DNA of 8,077 nt from contig DAOWIP010000029.1 in assembly GCA_030640865.1 (NCBI GenBank), forward strand, positions 1 through 8,077, given 5' to 3'. Both the position numbers and the translations under genes were made by a program. Below the pieces are notes generated by a model that saw only the letters and a program-made list of their open reading frames with translations, was not told the DNA's origin and made no database searches. Each line of letters begins with the position of its first letter. Position 1 is the first letter of the stretch. This document shows, piece after piece, positions 1 through 5,885 of this stretch. The stretch is from Sedimentisphaerales bacterium. Its GTDB lineage: Bacteria; Planctomycetota; Phycisphaerae; Sedimentisphaerales; SM23-30.

Positions 1-553
1 CCTGAGCATAAACGTTAGCCGTCTTAACATTGCCTACATCAGGCGAGACCACCACTTTATCAGGCAGGTCCAAACCGCGAAAGTAGGAGGCAATCACCGG
101 CTCGGCTCTCAAGTGATCAACGGGAATATCAAAAAAACCCTGCACTTGTTCCGCGTGCAGATCAATTGCCAGCAACCGATCTGCCTTGGCTGTTGTAATC
201 AGATTCGCGGCCAATTTAGCGCTGATCGGCGTACGGCCTTCGCTCTTGCGGTCCTGGCGGGCATATCCGAAATACGGCATTACCGCTGTAATACGCATCG
301 CCGAGGCACGGTGCAGACAATCGAGAAAAATCAGCAGTTCCATCATATTCTGGTTCACTGGAGGGCAGGTCGACTGTACTATAAAGCAGTCTCGACCGCG
401 CACGTCGTCTTCCACACGCACCAGAGTCTCGCCGTCGGAAAACTCTTCTATTTGGGCCTTGCCCACACTCACTTTCAGATAATCGCATATCTTTTCAGTC
501 AGTTCCGGATTGCCGGAACCACTGAAAACAAGTAATTCATTTTGACTTACCAT
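1..553 (-). CDS. prs: Ribose-phosphate pyrophosphokinase (PRPP synthetase), N-terminal part
   Basis: This enzyme makes phosphoribosyl pyrophosphate from ribose 5-phosphate and ATP in the cytoplasm, feeding purine, pyrimidine, histidine, tryptophan and NAD synthesis. The 184 codons present begin MVSQNELLVFSGSGNPELTE. They carry the family landmarks F-S-D-G-E (residues 38-42), the ATP-binding loop with P-Y-F-G-Y-A-R-Q-D-R-K (93-103), the metal/ATP motif D-L-H-A-E-Q-V-Q-G-F-F-D (131-142) and V-S-P-D-V-G (169-174). The family is usually about 310-320 residues, so the C-terminal phosphoribosyl-binding half lies outside the window. The ATG at 553 is the natural family start. Only a weak AAGG lies upstream, at an unusually long 12-base spacing. 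A 57-base dispersed repeat ends 10 bases before the start, and tRNA-Gln lies upstream of that. The part shown is intact, with no frameshift. Confidence 0.96.
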   Translation of the reverse strand, partial: MVSQNELLVFSGSGNPELTEKICDYLKVSVGKAQIEEFSDGETLVRVEDDVRGRDCFIVQSTCPPVNQNMMELLIFLDCLHRASAMRITAVMPYFGYARQDRKSEGRTPISAKLAANLITTAKADRLLAIDLHAEQVQGFFDIPVDHLRAEPVIASYFRGLDLPDKVVVSPDVGNVKTANVYAQ

Positions 554-563
554 ACGGATAACT

Positions 564-620
564 AACCTTACGACAATATGTTACGATTTCGCTCGCGGGA
601 ATTCCAATACGCGGTGCGTA
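564..620 (-). repeat. 57-base dispersed repeat, copy A (prs leader)
   Basis: This segment matches 5829-5885 at 52 of 57 positions without gaps; homology stops abruptly at both ends. It fills most of the space between tRNA-Gln and prs and ends 10 bases before the prs start codon. Read on the minus strand it contains a TTGGAA box, an 18-base G+C-rich spacer and TAACAT, a possible weak -35/-10 pair kept in both copies. It also contains an EcoRI-like GGAATTCC palindrome. It could be a mobile promoter or leader element, or a short non-coding repeat; the sequence does not decide between them. Confidence 0.8.
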
Positions 621-628
621 CAGCCAAA

Positions 629-700
629 CTACCCGGCCAGGACTTGAACCTGGAATGCGAGTACCAAAAACTCGTGTGTTACCAATTACACCACCGGGTA
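629..700 (-). tRNA. tRNA-Gln (anticodon UUG)
   Basis: The minus strand folds into a full cloverleaf of 72 bases. The acceptor stem has 7 pairs (700-694 with 636-630), the D stem GTGT/ACAC, the anticodon stem CGAGT/ACTCG with a 7-base loop, a 4-base variable region, and the T stem CCAGG/CCTGG with loop TTCAAGT. The anticodon TTG lies at 667-665. The weak first pair U1-A72 and discriminator G73 are the known identity elements for glutaminyl-tRNA, supporting Gln. The 3' CCA is not encoded (TTT follows). It lies downstream of a candidate structured RNA and upstream of prs, all on one strand, so the three may share a transcript. Confidence 0.95.
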
Positions 701-721
701 TTCCGCAATCTTTTTCCATAT

Positions 722-843
722 CTGAAAGGTCGCGGTCGGGCCTACTCACCCGTGATGGACCCTGCCGGAGGCCTGAACTGGATATGCCGCATAACTTCCA
801 GCCCATCGCGCGACTACTCACGCCGCCCCTTGCGACAAGGTAA
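722..843 (-). ncRNA. Candidate structured RNA or tRNA-Gln leader, unassigned
   Basis: This G+C-rich block lies between A+T-rich DNA and tRNA-Gln and starts at the expected initiation point of the promoter at 850-878. On the minus strand it can form the hairpin CCTTG-TCG-CAAGG (828-840). A closing helix GTCGCG/CGCGAC (809-814 with 729-734) encloses two more stems: CTGGA/TCCAG with an inner TATG/CATA (778-801), and GGCCT/AGGCC (769-773 with 739-743). GTGAGTAG occurs twice (815-822 and 743-750). No open frame makes sense here, since the frame that crosses it also runs through the tRNA. It does not match SRP RNA, RNase P RNA, tmRNA or riboswitch cores that I know. It may be an independent small RNA or the structured 5' leader of the tRNA transcript. 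Confidence 0.3.
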
Positions 844-849
844 CTTGGC

Positions 850-878
850 ATAATAACAACCTTTGGCCTTGTTTGCAA
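850..878 (-). promoter_or_regulatory. Predicted sigma70-type promoter for the ncRNA/tRNA-Gln transcript
   Basis: On the minus strand there is a -35 box TTGCAA (878-873), a 17-base spacer, and a -10 box TATTAT (855-850). These match the consensus at 4/6 and 5/6 positions. An A+T tract with a run of A lies just upstream (about 880-895), like an UP element. Initiation would fall near 843, at the edge of the structured block. The next gene upstream, waaA, ends at 982, so the promoter is well placed to start a separate transcript. Confidence 0.55.
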
Positions 879-968
879 TATATTTTTTTTAATATACTCA
901 TTCCAGGTAAGAATATCGTGTTATATATCTCGTAACTTCATTATCCACAAGATGTTGCAAACAATCTT

Positions 969-990
969 GTAGGGTGGGGTCTTACCCCAC
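969..990. repeat. GTAGGG-type palindromic repeat over the waaA stop codon
   Basis: The plus strand reads GTAGGG followed by a perfect hairpin, GTGGGG with CCCCAC and loop TCTTA (974-990). The waaA stop codon (982-984) lies in the hairpin loop, so the last waaA codons are repeat-derived. No T-run follows on the minus strand, so it is not a standard intrinsic terminator for waaA. A related element with the same GTAGGG lead and a hairpin lies in the opposite orientation at 5408-5428. Such G+C-rich palindromes with this lead are a common style of bacterial intergenic repeat. Confidence 0.5.
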
Positions 991-2337
991 GCGTTTTTCT
1001 TCTGTTGCGACGCCTTTTTCGCCTTGAGGCATTTTATAGCCTAACAATTGTATAACCGCCTCAACTGTTCTGCCTGTGGCGCCTTTGTTTTCGATAATCA
1101 CCTGCCTGGCCCGACTGCCCATCTGCCGGGCCGACTCGGTATCCTGGAGCAACTTTTCAGTTACTTGCGTAAGTTGAATCCCATCGGCAACAACCTTTAT
1201 ACCCTTGGCCGCCGCCAGCTTTTTCATGCTATCGATAAAGTTCTCTGTATAGGGTCCTATAATAACAGGCTTGGCCAATCCCGCTGCCTCGATCATATCC
1301 GACCCCCCCATCGGCACCAGCGATCGGCCGACAAAAACAACGCTCGCCAAACTGTAGAACTTGCGTAGGTCGCCCATTGTGTCGCCCAGTATTACTGCGC
1401 TGCTGTCTCGATCGCTTACTTTATATTCTCCCGTCTTCACTCGGCTATAGCGTATCAGTTGATAACCGCGTGATTTAATCAAACGGGCCGCCTCGTCGAA
1501 CCGTTCTGGTTTACGTGGCACAATTACCAGCCGTATCTGCTGTAGTTTTTTTGTCTGCCGTAATTGGCTGAAACTGTTAAGGACAATCTCTTCTTCGCCC
1601 GGTCCCGTACTGCCTGCCACCCAGATCGGCTCATCTTTTTTCAAGCCAAGTTGCCCTGCAAGTTCTTTTGCCCCGGCTACCGTATCGCCCACTTCTGCGG
1701 TATCATATTTCAGTGAGCCTGCCACCAGTACTCGCTCTCGGAGCACGCCTAAATACCGAAACCGCTCGGCATACGTCTCGTCCTGTACCAGTGCCAGCGA
1801 CAAACGTCTGAAAATCGGCCGTACAAGCGGTGCGATTCGTCGATAACGTGGGAATCCTTTGGCGCTGCTTATCCGTCCGTTCGCCACCATAACCGGAATC
1901 CCCTGCCGGGCGGTCTCGCTCATGAAATTGGGCCACACCTCTAATTCCATCATTATACATAACTGCGGACGCAGTCGTTTTAATGCTTTTTTGATGGCTT
2001 GTGAAAAATCCAGCGGAAAGAAAAACACCCGATGCGAGTTGCCGTACAGCTTTTTGGCACGGTTGATCCCTGTATCGGTGGTACTGCTGATAACAATCTC
2101 AAATTGTGGTAGAAATCGATGAATCTCTTCGATCAACGTGCCGATGGCGTTAATTTCGCCCATACTCACCGCGTGGACCCAGATGCAGGGTTGATTAGTA
2201 AATCGAACGGGAACAAAGCCTAACCGTTCTTTCCACCCAATCCGATACCGCTTCTGTGTGGTCATACGATACAGAATCCACGGTGCCAGCAATACCATTA
2301 GCAGCACATAAACTATATCCAGCAATAGACATATCAT
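982..2337 (-). CDS. waaA: 3-deoxy-D-manno-octulosonic acid (Kdo) transferase
   Basis: WaaA (KdtA) transfers Kdo from CMP-Kdo to the lipid A precursor on the inner face of the inner membrane. This is an early step in lipopolysaccharide assembly. The 451-residue product opens with one membrane anchor (about residues 3-23), then W-x-x-R-L-G-F. The motif H-A-V-S-M-G-E places the catalytic glutamate at residue 61, and M-E-L-E-V-W-P-N is the second conserved acidic motif. The C-terminal GT-B half has A-G-S-T-G-P-G-E-E-E and G-G-S-D-M-I-E-A-A ... K-P-V-I-I-G-P-Y for the sugar nucleotide; the usual forms here are G-G-x-N and G-P-H. The frame stays open to 2445, but those 36 extra residues are not family-like and are encoded by repeat DNA. 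The ATG at 2337 begins directly at the anchor and is preferred, although no clear ribosome binding site precedes it. The C-terminal K-R-V-G and stop lie in a palindromic repeat. Confidence 0.93.
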   Translation of the reverse strand: MICLLLDIVYVLLMVLLAPWILYRMTTQKRYRIGWKERLGFVPVRFTNQPCIWVHAVSMGEINAIGTLIEEIHRFLPQFEIVISSTTDTGINRAKKLYGNSHRVFFFPLDFSQAIKKALKRLRPQLCIMMELEVWPNFMSETARQGIPVMVANGRISSAKGFPRYRRIAPLVRPIFRRLSLALVQDETYAERFRYLGVLRERVLVAGSLKYDTAEVGDTVAGAKELAGQLGLKKDEPIWVAGSTGPGEEEIVLNSFSQLRQTKKLQQIRLVIVPRKPERFDEAARLIKSRGYQLIRYSRVKTGEYKVSDRDSSAVILGDTMGDLRKFYSLASVVFVGRSLVPMGGSDMIEAAGLAKPVIIGPYTENFIDSMKKLAAAKGIKVVADGIQLTQVTEKLLQDTESARQMGSRARQVIIENKGATGRTVEAVIQLLGYKMPQGEKGVATEEKRVG

Positions 2338-2400
2338 CTGCGCTATTGTAGGTGTTAAGGGTAGCCTTCGGCAAGTAAAATCAGTAACCGGCGGGAGCGA

Positions 2401-2447
2401 CGGGTGGCAACCATTGAAGTCCCGATAAAATCGGCTGGGTGGCACCT
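2401..2447. repeat. Small direct repeats around a hairpin upstream of waaA
   Basis: GGGTGGCAACC (2402-2412) and GGGTGGCACC (2438-2447) flank the short hairpin CCGAT-AAA-ATCGG (2422-2434). The block lies inside the open frame that extends waaA upstream, and its repeat nature argues against that extension being coding. The hairpin loop resembles that of the hairpin at 2578-2598. Confidence 0.4.
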
Positions 2448-2546
2448 TTCTGTATTTCAGAGAGGTGCTCCTGTATAATCCTCGGCATTGAACCCGATAA
2501 AATTTTAACTGACCATTAGTATTTGTTGCTGGAACTTTTTAAATAG

Positions 2547-2598
2547 CCCTCGCTGTTAAGCGGGGGTTCTTTACCAGCCCCTGATGTAAAATCAGGGG
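2547..2598. repeat. Two adjacent palindromes between the pseudopilin gene and waaA
   Basis: The first is CCCTCGCT-GTTA-AGCGGGGG (2547-2566; 8 pairs, one G-T on the plus strand). The second is CCCCTGAT-GTAAA-ATCAGGGG (2578-2598; 8 perfect pairs). They lie about 20-70 bases past the pseudopilin stop and could help end that transcript, but no T-run follows on the minus strand. The rest of the gap between 2338 and 2619 holds no gene. The first palindrome shares its CCCTCGCTG core with 3406-3414 on the other side of the pseudopilin gene. Confidence 0.5.
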
Positions 2599-2619
2599 GC
2601 AAAACCGCGATAAATCAGG

Positions 2620-3390
2620 CTAATATCTTTTTTCACTCCAGAAGTGTCCGAAAATTATCTTATCGCCTTTTTCTGTGCCGAGTGGGCATTCATCGCTAAT
2701 AACAGGAACGTCTGTTTTTTCCAGTGGTATTACGTGGGCGTCGAGGAAGAGTATATTATTTAATCGACGATGAGGGAATACCAGGTTTTCCAGGGGGCAG
2801 GAAGTATATAAGACAATGCCCGGCGCCATAGCGGTTCCGTACCCTTCGCACAGGGCCAGGGTTCCGGATGGGAAATGGAACTCGGAAGATTTGCGTTGTG
2901 GGCTTTTGCGGTGAGCGCGCATCCCGCGACCAAAAGTTCCATTCATCGTATAACTGAGAGAATACGGCCGAGGTTCGGCCTCAAGGTTATGCTTTTCATC
3001 TCGACGCGTCATAGTCGGTTCACGATGACTTGGGCAGGTCAGGGGTGATCGCTGCGCAGGTGGCCCAAGCAGGCGGCCTTCGCTATCCCGCTGAAGTTCT
3101 ATATCCAGATTAACCATTAGTTCCGGGTTCATAAACCAGTTTTGCGGGCTGTGCTTCATATTTTCCGGTGTTCTTTTCGGCGGCTCGGACCAGGGAAGCC
3201 AATCATCGTTATTGATACTATAAGCGGTCAGAGCGAATCCCATGCTTTTCAGGTTCGTCGAACAAGCGACCCGACGTGCCTGCTCACGAGCGGTGCTGAG
3301 TGCCGGCAGTAGAACAGCCAGGAGCAGGGCGATGATACTTATAACCACCAACAACTCAATCAACGTGAAGCCTTTTTGTTTCGTGTCCAT
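2620..3390 (-). CDS. Type II secretion/pilin-like protein with prepilin N-methylation signal (H-x9-D family)
   Basis: The 256-residue product starts with a short basic leader, MDTKQKG, then [20 protein letters not shown]. This is a textbook class III signal: prepilin peptidase would cut after Gly7, Phe8 would be methylated, and Glu12 is the conserved +5 glutamate. The hydrophobic helix spans about residues 8-30. Near the C-terminus, H207 with D217-A-H-V matches the H-x9-D-G motif of the large planctomycete pseudopilin families (DUF1559-like), with Ala in place of the usual Gly. Several cysteines (C43, C119, C181, C198, C235) could form disulfides outside the inner membrane. The ATG at 3390 follows a good ribosome binding site, GAGGTG at 3403-3398. 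The gene seems to stand alone, between palindromic repeats. These proteins occur in large paralogous sets and the exact role is unknown. Confidence 0.88.
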   Translation of the reverse strand: MDTKQKGFTLIELLVVISIIALLLAVLLPALSTAREQARRVACSTNLKSMGFALTAYSINNDDWLPWSEPPKRTPENMKHSPQNWFMNPELMVNLDIELQRDSEGRLLGPPAQRSPLTCPSHREPTMTRRDEKHNLEAEPRPYSLSYTMNGTFGRGMRAHRKSPQRKSSEFHFPSGTLALCEGYGTAMAPGIVLYTSCPLENLVFPHRRLNNILFLDAHVIPLEKTDVPVISDECPLGTEKGDKIIFGHFWSEKRY

Positions 3391-3405
3391 ATATAATCAC
3401 CTCAC

Positions 3406-3446
3406 CCCTCGCTGAAGCAAGGCGTGCCACGGTCGTTTCGGCCGTG
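3406..3446. repeat. Two hairpins in the pseudopilin 5' leader
   Basis: CCTCGC-TGAA-GCAAGG (3407-3422) and CACGGTC-GTTTC-GGCCGTG (3428-3446) are adjacent stem-loops about 16 bases upstream of the pseudopilin start. They would lie in its mRNA leader just ahead of the ribosome binding site. The first shares its core with the palindrome at 2547-2566. They may be one compound palindromic repeat. The rest of the stretch to 3562 shows no gene. Confidence 0.45.
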
Positions 3447-3562
3447 CTTCTCTCACTTTCCACAACAGCGTTGTATGCTCATTCCAAATAAAAATACAGC
3501 ATTAGTGATTCCATAACTCCTTTAATATCAGCAAAACGCAAATTATGCTACACAATAAAATC

Positions 3563-3577
3563 ATACCCGATGGGTAT
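3563..3577 (-). terminator. Probable terminator of the surface-protein operon
   Basis: On the minus strand a perfect six-pair stem, ATACCC-ATC-GGGTAT, begins 22 bases after the stop codon of the PEP-CTERM gene and is followed by GATTTTATT. The stem is short and the T tract is interrupted, so termination may be modest, but the position is right. Confidence 0.5.
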
Positions 3578-3598
3578 AACTGGCTGAATTCTTACATT

Positions 3599-4297
3599 CT
3601 ATGCTTTTTTCATGTGTTTTCGACGAGAAAATATCCCCAGTCCGCCGACAGCCAACAGAACTATCGTTAACGGCTCAGGTACGCTGCCAGCGGCATCGAA
3701 GAACATACCGGAGCCTGAACCAGTGGCGGACCGCTCAAACTTGATGTAATGCAGATTGTCGAGTGTGCCGAAATCGAGGGTGATGTACCTGTCGAGCCCG
3801 GTGGCGCCTACTTCATGGAAAAAGCCGGGCTTGCCGGGTATCTGGCCCTTCGCACCGGTGATTATACCGATCTGGGTGTAACTGCCATCGTCCGTGCTGC
3901 CCAACACAGTTGCCTCACAATTTGGACCACCATAGACTTTCACAGCCAGGTCGTTACCGGGGATATTCACCAAGGCCGTTTCATAATAGAGGATAAAGTG
4001 AGCTGCGCCGGCGCCTTTCCAGCCGGCCACATAGTCATTATCCCCTGTGTCCCAGGCGTTACCGTTACCATCAACATCCGCGTCTGGTGCGCCGGTTACC
4101 CACCAGGTACTGGGATCGGCTCCCTGTTCACTCCATAAAATATTCTCGACAAGGCCGTAGTTCTGTATTCCTCCACTCCAGTCGGAGACACTGTCGGCCC
4201 AATTCTGACCGTTGATAACGGCCGCGTTGAGAGAGGCGGCAAAGCCGCCGAGCAAGGCCATTACCAAAACAATAGCTGACAATCTTTTTCTGTTCAT
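3599..4297 (-). CDS. PEP-CTERM surface protein, paralogue of the upstream dockerin protein
   Basis: The 232-residue precursor has a Sec signal peptide (basic start, hydrophobic stretch, likely cut near A-S-L-N-A/A, residues 21-26). A beta-rich ectodomain (about 27-203) follows, and then a PEP-CTERM tail: V-P-E-P at 206-209, a hydrophobic segment at 210-223 and a basic end, S-R-R-K-H-M-K-K-A. In known systems this tail directs sorting by an exosortase and removal of the tail, so the mature protein is probably exported and surface-associated or part of the extracellular matrix. The ectodomain shares I-N-G-x-N-W-A-D-S-V, D-A-D-V-D, D-Y-V-A-G-W and G-M-F-F-D with the protein at 4373-5329. Its layout suggests a jelly-roll fold, which is inference. 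Ligand and function are unknown. The start has a strong ribosome binding site, AAGGAG at 4311-4306. The gene lies 75 bases after its paralogue on the same strand. Confidence 0.88.
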   Translation of the reverse strand: MNRKRLSAIVLVMALLGGFAASLNAAVINGQNWADSVSDWSGGIQNYGLVENILWSEQGADPSTWWVTGAPDADVDGNGNAWDTGDNDYVAGWKGAGAAHFILYYETALVNIPGNDLAVKVYGGPNCEATVLGSTDDGSYTQIGIITGAKGQIPGKPGFFHEVGATGLDRYITLDFGTLDNLHYIKFERSATGSGSGMFFDAAGSVPEPLTIVLLAVGGLGIFSRRKHMKKA

Positions 4298-4331
4298 TTT
4301 TACTTCTCCTTCTTGTTAATACATTACCGTT

Positions 4332-4356
4332 ATATTCGTGACACGATCACAAATAT
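4332..4356 (-). promoter_or_regulatory. Intercistronic hairpin between the paired surface-protein genes
   Basis: The minus strand reads ATATT-T-GTGA, loop TCGTG, TCAC-G-AATAT: ten pairs, where the T/G step is a wobble pair in minus-strand RNA but a C/A mismatch on the plus strand. That favours a structure in the minus-strand transcript. It lies 16 bases after the dockerin gene stop and about 35 bases before the next start. No T-run follows, so it may protect or process mRNA, attenuate, or act as an operator. Confidence 0.4.
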
Positions 4357-4372
4357 TTCATGTTTTAATTTA

Positions 4373-5329
4373 CTACCAGGTTGGTGTACAATTCGGATTA
4401 CAGGGATCATTACATTCCAGCCATTCTTCGGCAAAGATGGCCAGGTCGGATACATCGATATAGCAATCGTGATTCAGGTCGGCTTCAATGCCATAACCAC
4501 TCTGCCAGAGGCCGTGGCAGATTGAGGGTGGCGGCTCCGGCAGAGACGAATGATCGCAACTGCCGTCCGTTGGATTATTGCACGTCAGCCAATTGGTGGT
4601 GAACAAGGCAAAATCCAGCAGGTTGACATAGCAATCCTTATTAAGGTCGGAGGTGATACACCAACCATAATACGCCACTTCCACACGGCTGGTCGGTTCG
4701 ATCACATCGGCGGACGCGAACGAGTCAAAAAACATGCCCGTGCCTCCAAAAGCAGTTTCCCGATAAACCTTGATATATCGCACGTTGTCAATAGCAAAGT
4801 TGAAACGAGCATCGTAGAAACGGCCCGGCGTTCCCGGAATCTCGTCCTCCACACCGGCGATGGTGCCGATTCGAACGTAATTACAGGGGTCGTTATCTGC
4901 GCCGGCCCACACGGAAGCCTCGGCATAACTACCACAATACAGATGGATCACTACAGCATTGGCGTCAGGAGCATCATCAAGCGGTATGTCGAACTTAACC
5001 ACAATTTCCTGTTGTGGGGTTGCGAATCGCCAGCCGGCGACATAGTCCATATCGCAGGGGTCCCACGCATAACCATTGCCTATGCCGTTCGGGTCCACAT
5101 CAGCGTCTGATGGACCCAGAACCCACCACACAGTGCAGGGGTCCATTATCTCGGCCCCGGAGCCACTGCCGCCGGGGACAAACCCGGAATTCTGGATATC
5201 TTCCGTGTAATGAACAACGCTGTCGGCCCAATTCCGACCATTGATATACCTGGCGATAGCGGAGCCGGAAAAAACACCCACTATTACTACAAACAAAACA
5301 ACATTGAAAAAAAACTTCCTTGTGAACAT
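4373..5329 (-). CDS. Secreted protein with two dockerin type I repeats
   Basis: The 318-residue precursor has a signal peptide (residues 1-26, likely cut after S-A-I-A). An ectodomain at 27-205 is homologous to the PEP-CTERM protein encoded next to it. The tail holds two dockerin repeats: D228-L-N-K-D-C-Y-V-N-L-L-D (227-248) and D284-L-N-H-D-C-Y-I-D-V-S-D (283-304). Each keeps the Ca-binding pattern D, N, D, N/D, D of an F-hand. A linker with P-E-P-P-P separates them. Dockerins bind cohesin modules in cellulosomes; in planctomycetes they are common on secreted proteins whose partners are mostly unknown, and no cohesin is seen here. Asp-Pro-Cys is recurrent and cysteines are frequent, suggesting disulfides. 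The reading frame also allows a TTG start at 5341, but the ATG at 5329 has GGAG six bases upstream and gives a clean signal peptide. It is probably the first gene of a two-gene operon. Confidence 0.88.
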   Translation of the reverse strand: MFTRKFFFNVVLFVVIVGVFSGSAIARYINGRNWADSVVHYTEDIQNSGFVPGGSGSGAEIMDPCTVWWVLGPSDADVDPNGIGNGYAWDPCDMDYVAGWRFATPQQEIVVKFDIPLDDAPDANAVVIHLYCGSYAEASVWAGADNDPCNYVRIGTIAGVEDEIPGTPGRFYDARFNFAIDNVRYIKVYRETAFGGTGMFFDSFASADVIEPTSRVEVAYYGWCITSDLNKDCYVNLLDFALFTTNWLTCNNPTDGSCDHSSLPEPPPSICHGLWQSGYGIEADLNHDCYIDVSDLAIFAEEWLECNDPCNPNCTPTW

Positions 5330-5407
5330 ACCAAACTCCAAACTCTTCCCGCAAACTCGTAAATATCAAAATACAAAATGAGCCTGTCCCGTTATGACAA
5401 AGCAAAT

Positions 5408-5428
5408 GGCGGGCATAGCCTGCCCTAC
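5408..5428. repeat. GTAGGG-type palindromic repeat, second copy
   Basis: The plus strand forms GGCGGGC-ATA-GCCTGCC (7 pairs, one G-T) followed by CCTAC. On the minus strand this reads as GTAGGG leading into a palindrome, the same layout as 969-990. It lies in the leader region of the dockerin gene, about 80 bases upstream of its start. Confidence 0.45.
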
Positions 5429-5459
5429 CGTGACAGGAACTCATATACGATATGTGTCT

Positions 5460-5807
5460 CTAACATACGGGAGGCGGGCGAGCAGAGAATGGTTGACTGC
5501 TGAATTGTGAAATGTAAAAGAAATGAGGAGAACTAACATTATAAAATGCTATATCTGAATAAGTCAGATTAATTTCCGCTTCTATGACGCATGAGCCGAG
5601 AGTCCCCAGCAACTGTGCACAAATCGGACACTCATCATCTTCTTCGCTATCTACAGGCCTTTCCTGCCGGGTTTGCGACATTTCCGGATGATGATAAGTA
5701 TCGGTACAAATATGCCATATCCACAAAAAACTCGTTGTTTGAGCCAAATGGAAAATAATGGTAATAATTACAATTTTTTTCTGATTTAGCAAAATCAAAA
5801 TGGCCAC
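5460..5807 (-). CDS. Small membrane-anchored protein with His-rich and C-P-I-C segment (DUF2946-like layout)
   Basis: The open frame gives up to 115 residues. It has a hydrophobic N-terminus (about residues 12-32, signal peptide or anchor), then C-T-D-T-Y-H-H-P-E, an acidic stretch, E-C-P-I-C (residues 59-63), and a C-terminus S-A-R-P-P-P-V-C. This layout of N-terminal helix, His/Cys cluster and final A-R-x-P-P resembles the DUF2946-type family of small proteins often linked to metal handling. That is a resemblance by eye only. The start is uncertain: GTG at 5807, or TTG at 5798, which has GGAAGAG 8 bases upstream. A copy of the 57-base repeat ends 21 bases upstream of the GTG. The gap to the dockerin gene start is 130 bases. 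Function unknown. Confidence 0.55.
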   Translation of the reverse strand: MAILILLNQKKIVIITIIFHLAQTTSFLWIWHICTDTYHHPEMSQTRQERPVDSEEDDECPICAQLLGTLGSCVIEAEINLTYSDIAFYNVSSPHFFYISQFSSQPFSARPPPVC

Positions 5808-5828
5808 TCTTCCAGTGTCGCCAGCGTC

Positions 5829-5885
5829 AACCTTACGACAAAATGTTACGGTTTCGCTCGCGGGAATTCCAATGCACGGTGCCTA
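5829..5885 (-). repeat. 57-base dispersed repeat, copy B
   Basis: This copy matches 564-620 at 52 of 57 bases, in the same orientation, and the flanks are unrelated. It ends 21 bases before the GTG start of the small His/Cys protein. The possible TTGGAA and TAACAT boxes with 18-base spacing are unchanged. The five differences fall at positions 14, 23, 46, 48 and 55 counted along the plus strand, so the central G+C-rich core is fully conserved. Confidence 0.8.

Noticed and set aside
113..535. Plus-strand open frame opposite prs
   Set aside because: It is the antisense shadow of a gene with clear PRPP synthetase motifs.
722..843. SRP RNA, RNase P RNA, FMN riboswitch or an rRNA fragment (GGGTGAGTA)
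   Set aside because: The conserved cores of these RNAs are missing. The short GGGTGAGTA match to 16S rRNA and the GGCAGGGT match to the FMN element are isolated and lack the rest of each motif.
537..878. Minus-strand open frame of 113 codons
   Set aside because: It runs through the tRNA-Gln gene and the dispersed repeat and shows no protein-like features.
2338..2445. Upstream extension of waaA to 2445 (36 more codons)
   Set aside because: The added residues are Pro/Arg-rich, precede the membrane anchor that normally starts the family, and are encoded by direct repeats and a hairpin.
2547..2598. Strong intrinsic terminator for a plus-strand gene
   Set aside because: The first hairpin plus TTCTTT looks terminator-like on the plus strand, but no plus-strand gene lies upstream.
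4525..4545. PEP motif in the dockerin protein (L-P-E-P-P-P) as a second PEP-CTERM signal
   Set aside because: No hydrophobic segment or basic tail follows, and it lies in a linker between the two dockerin repeats.
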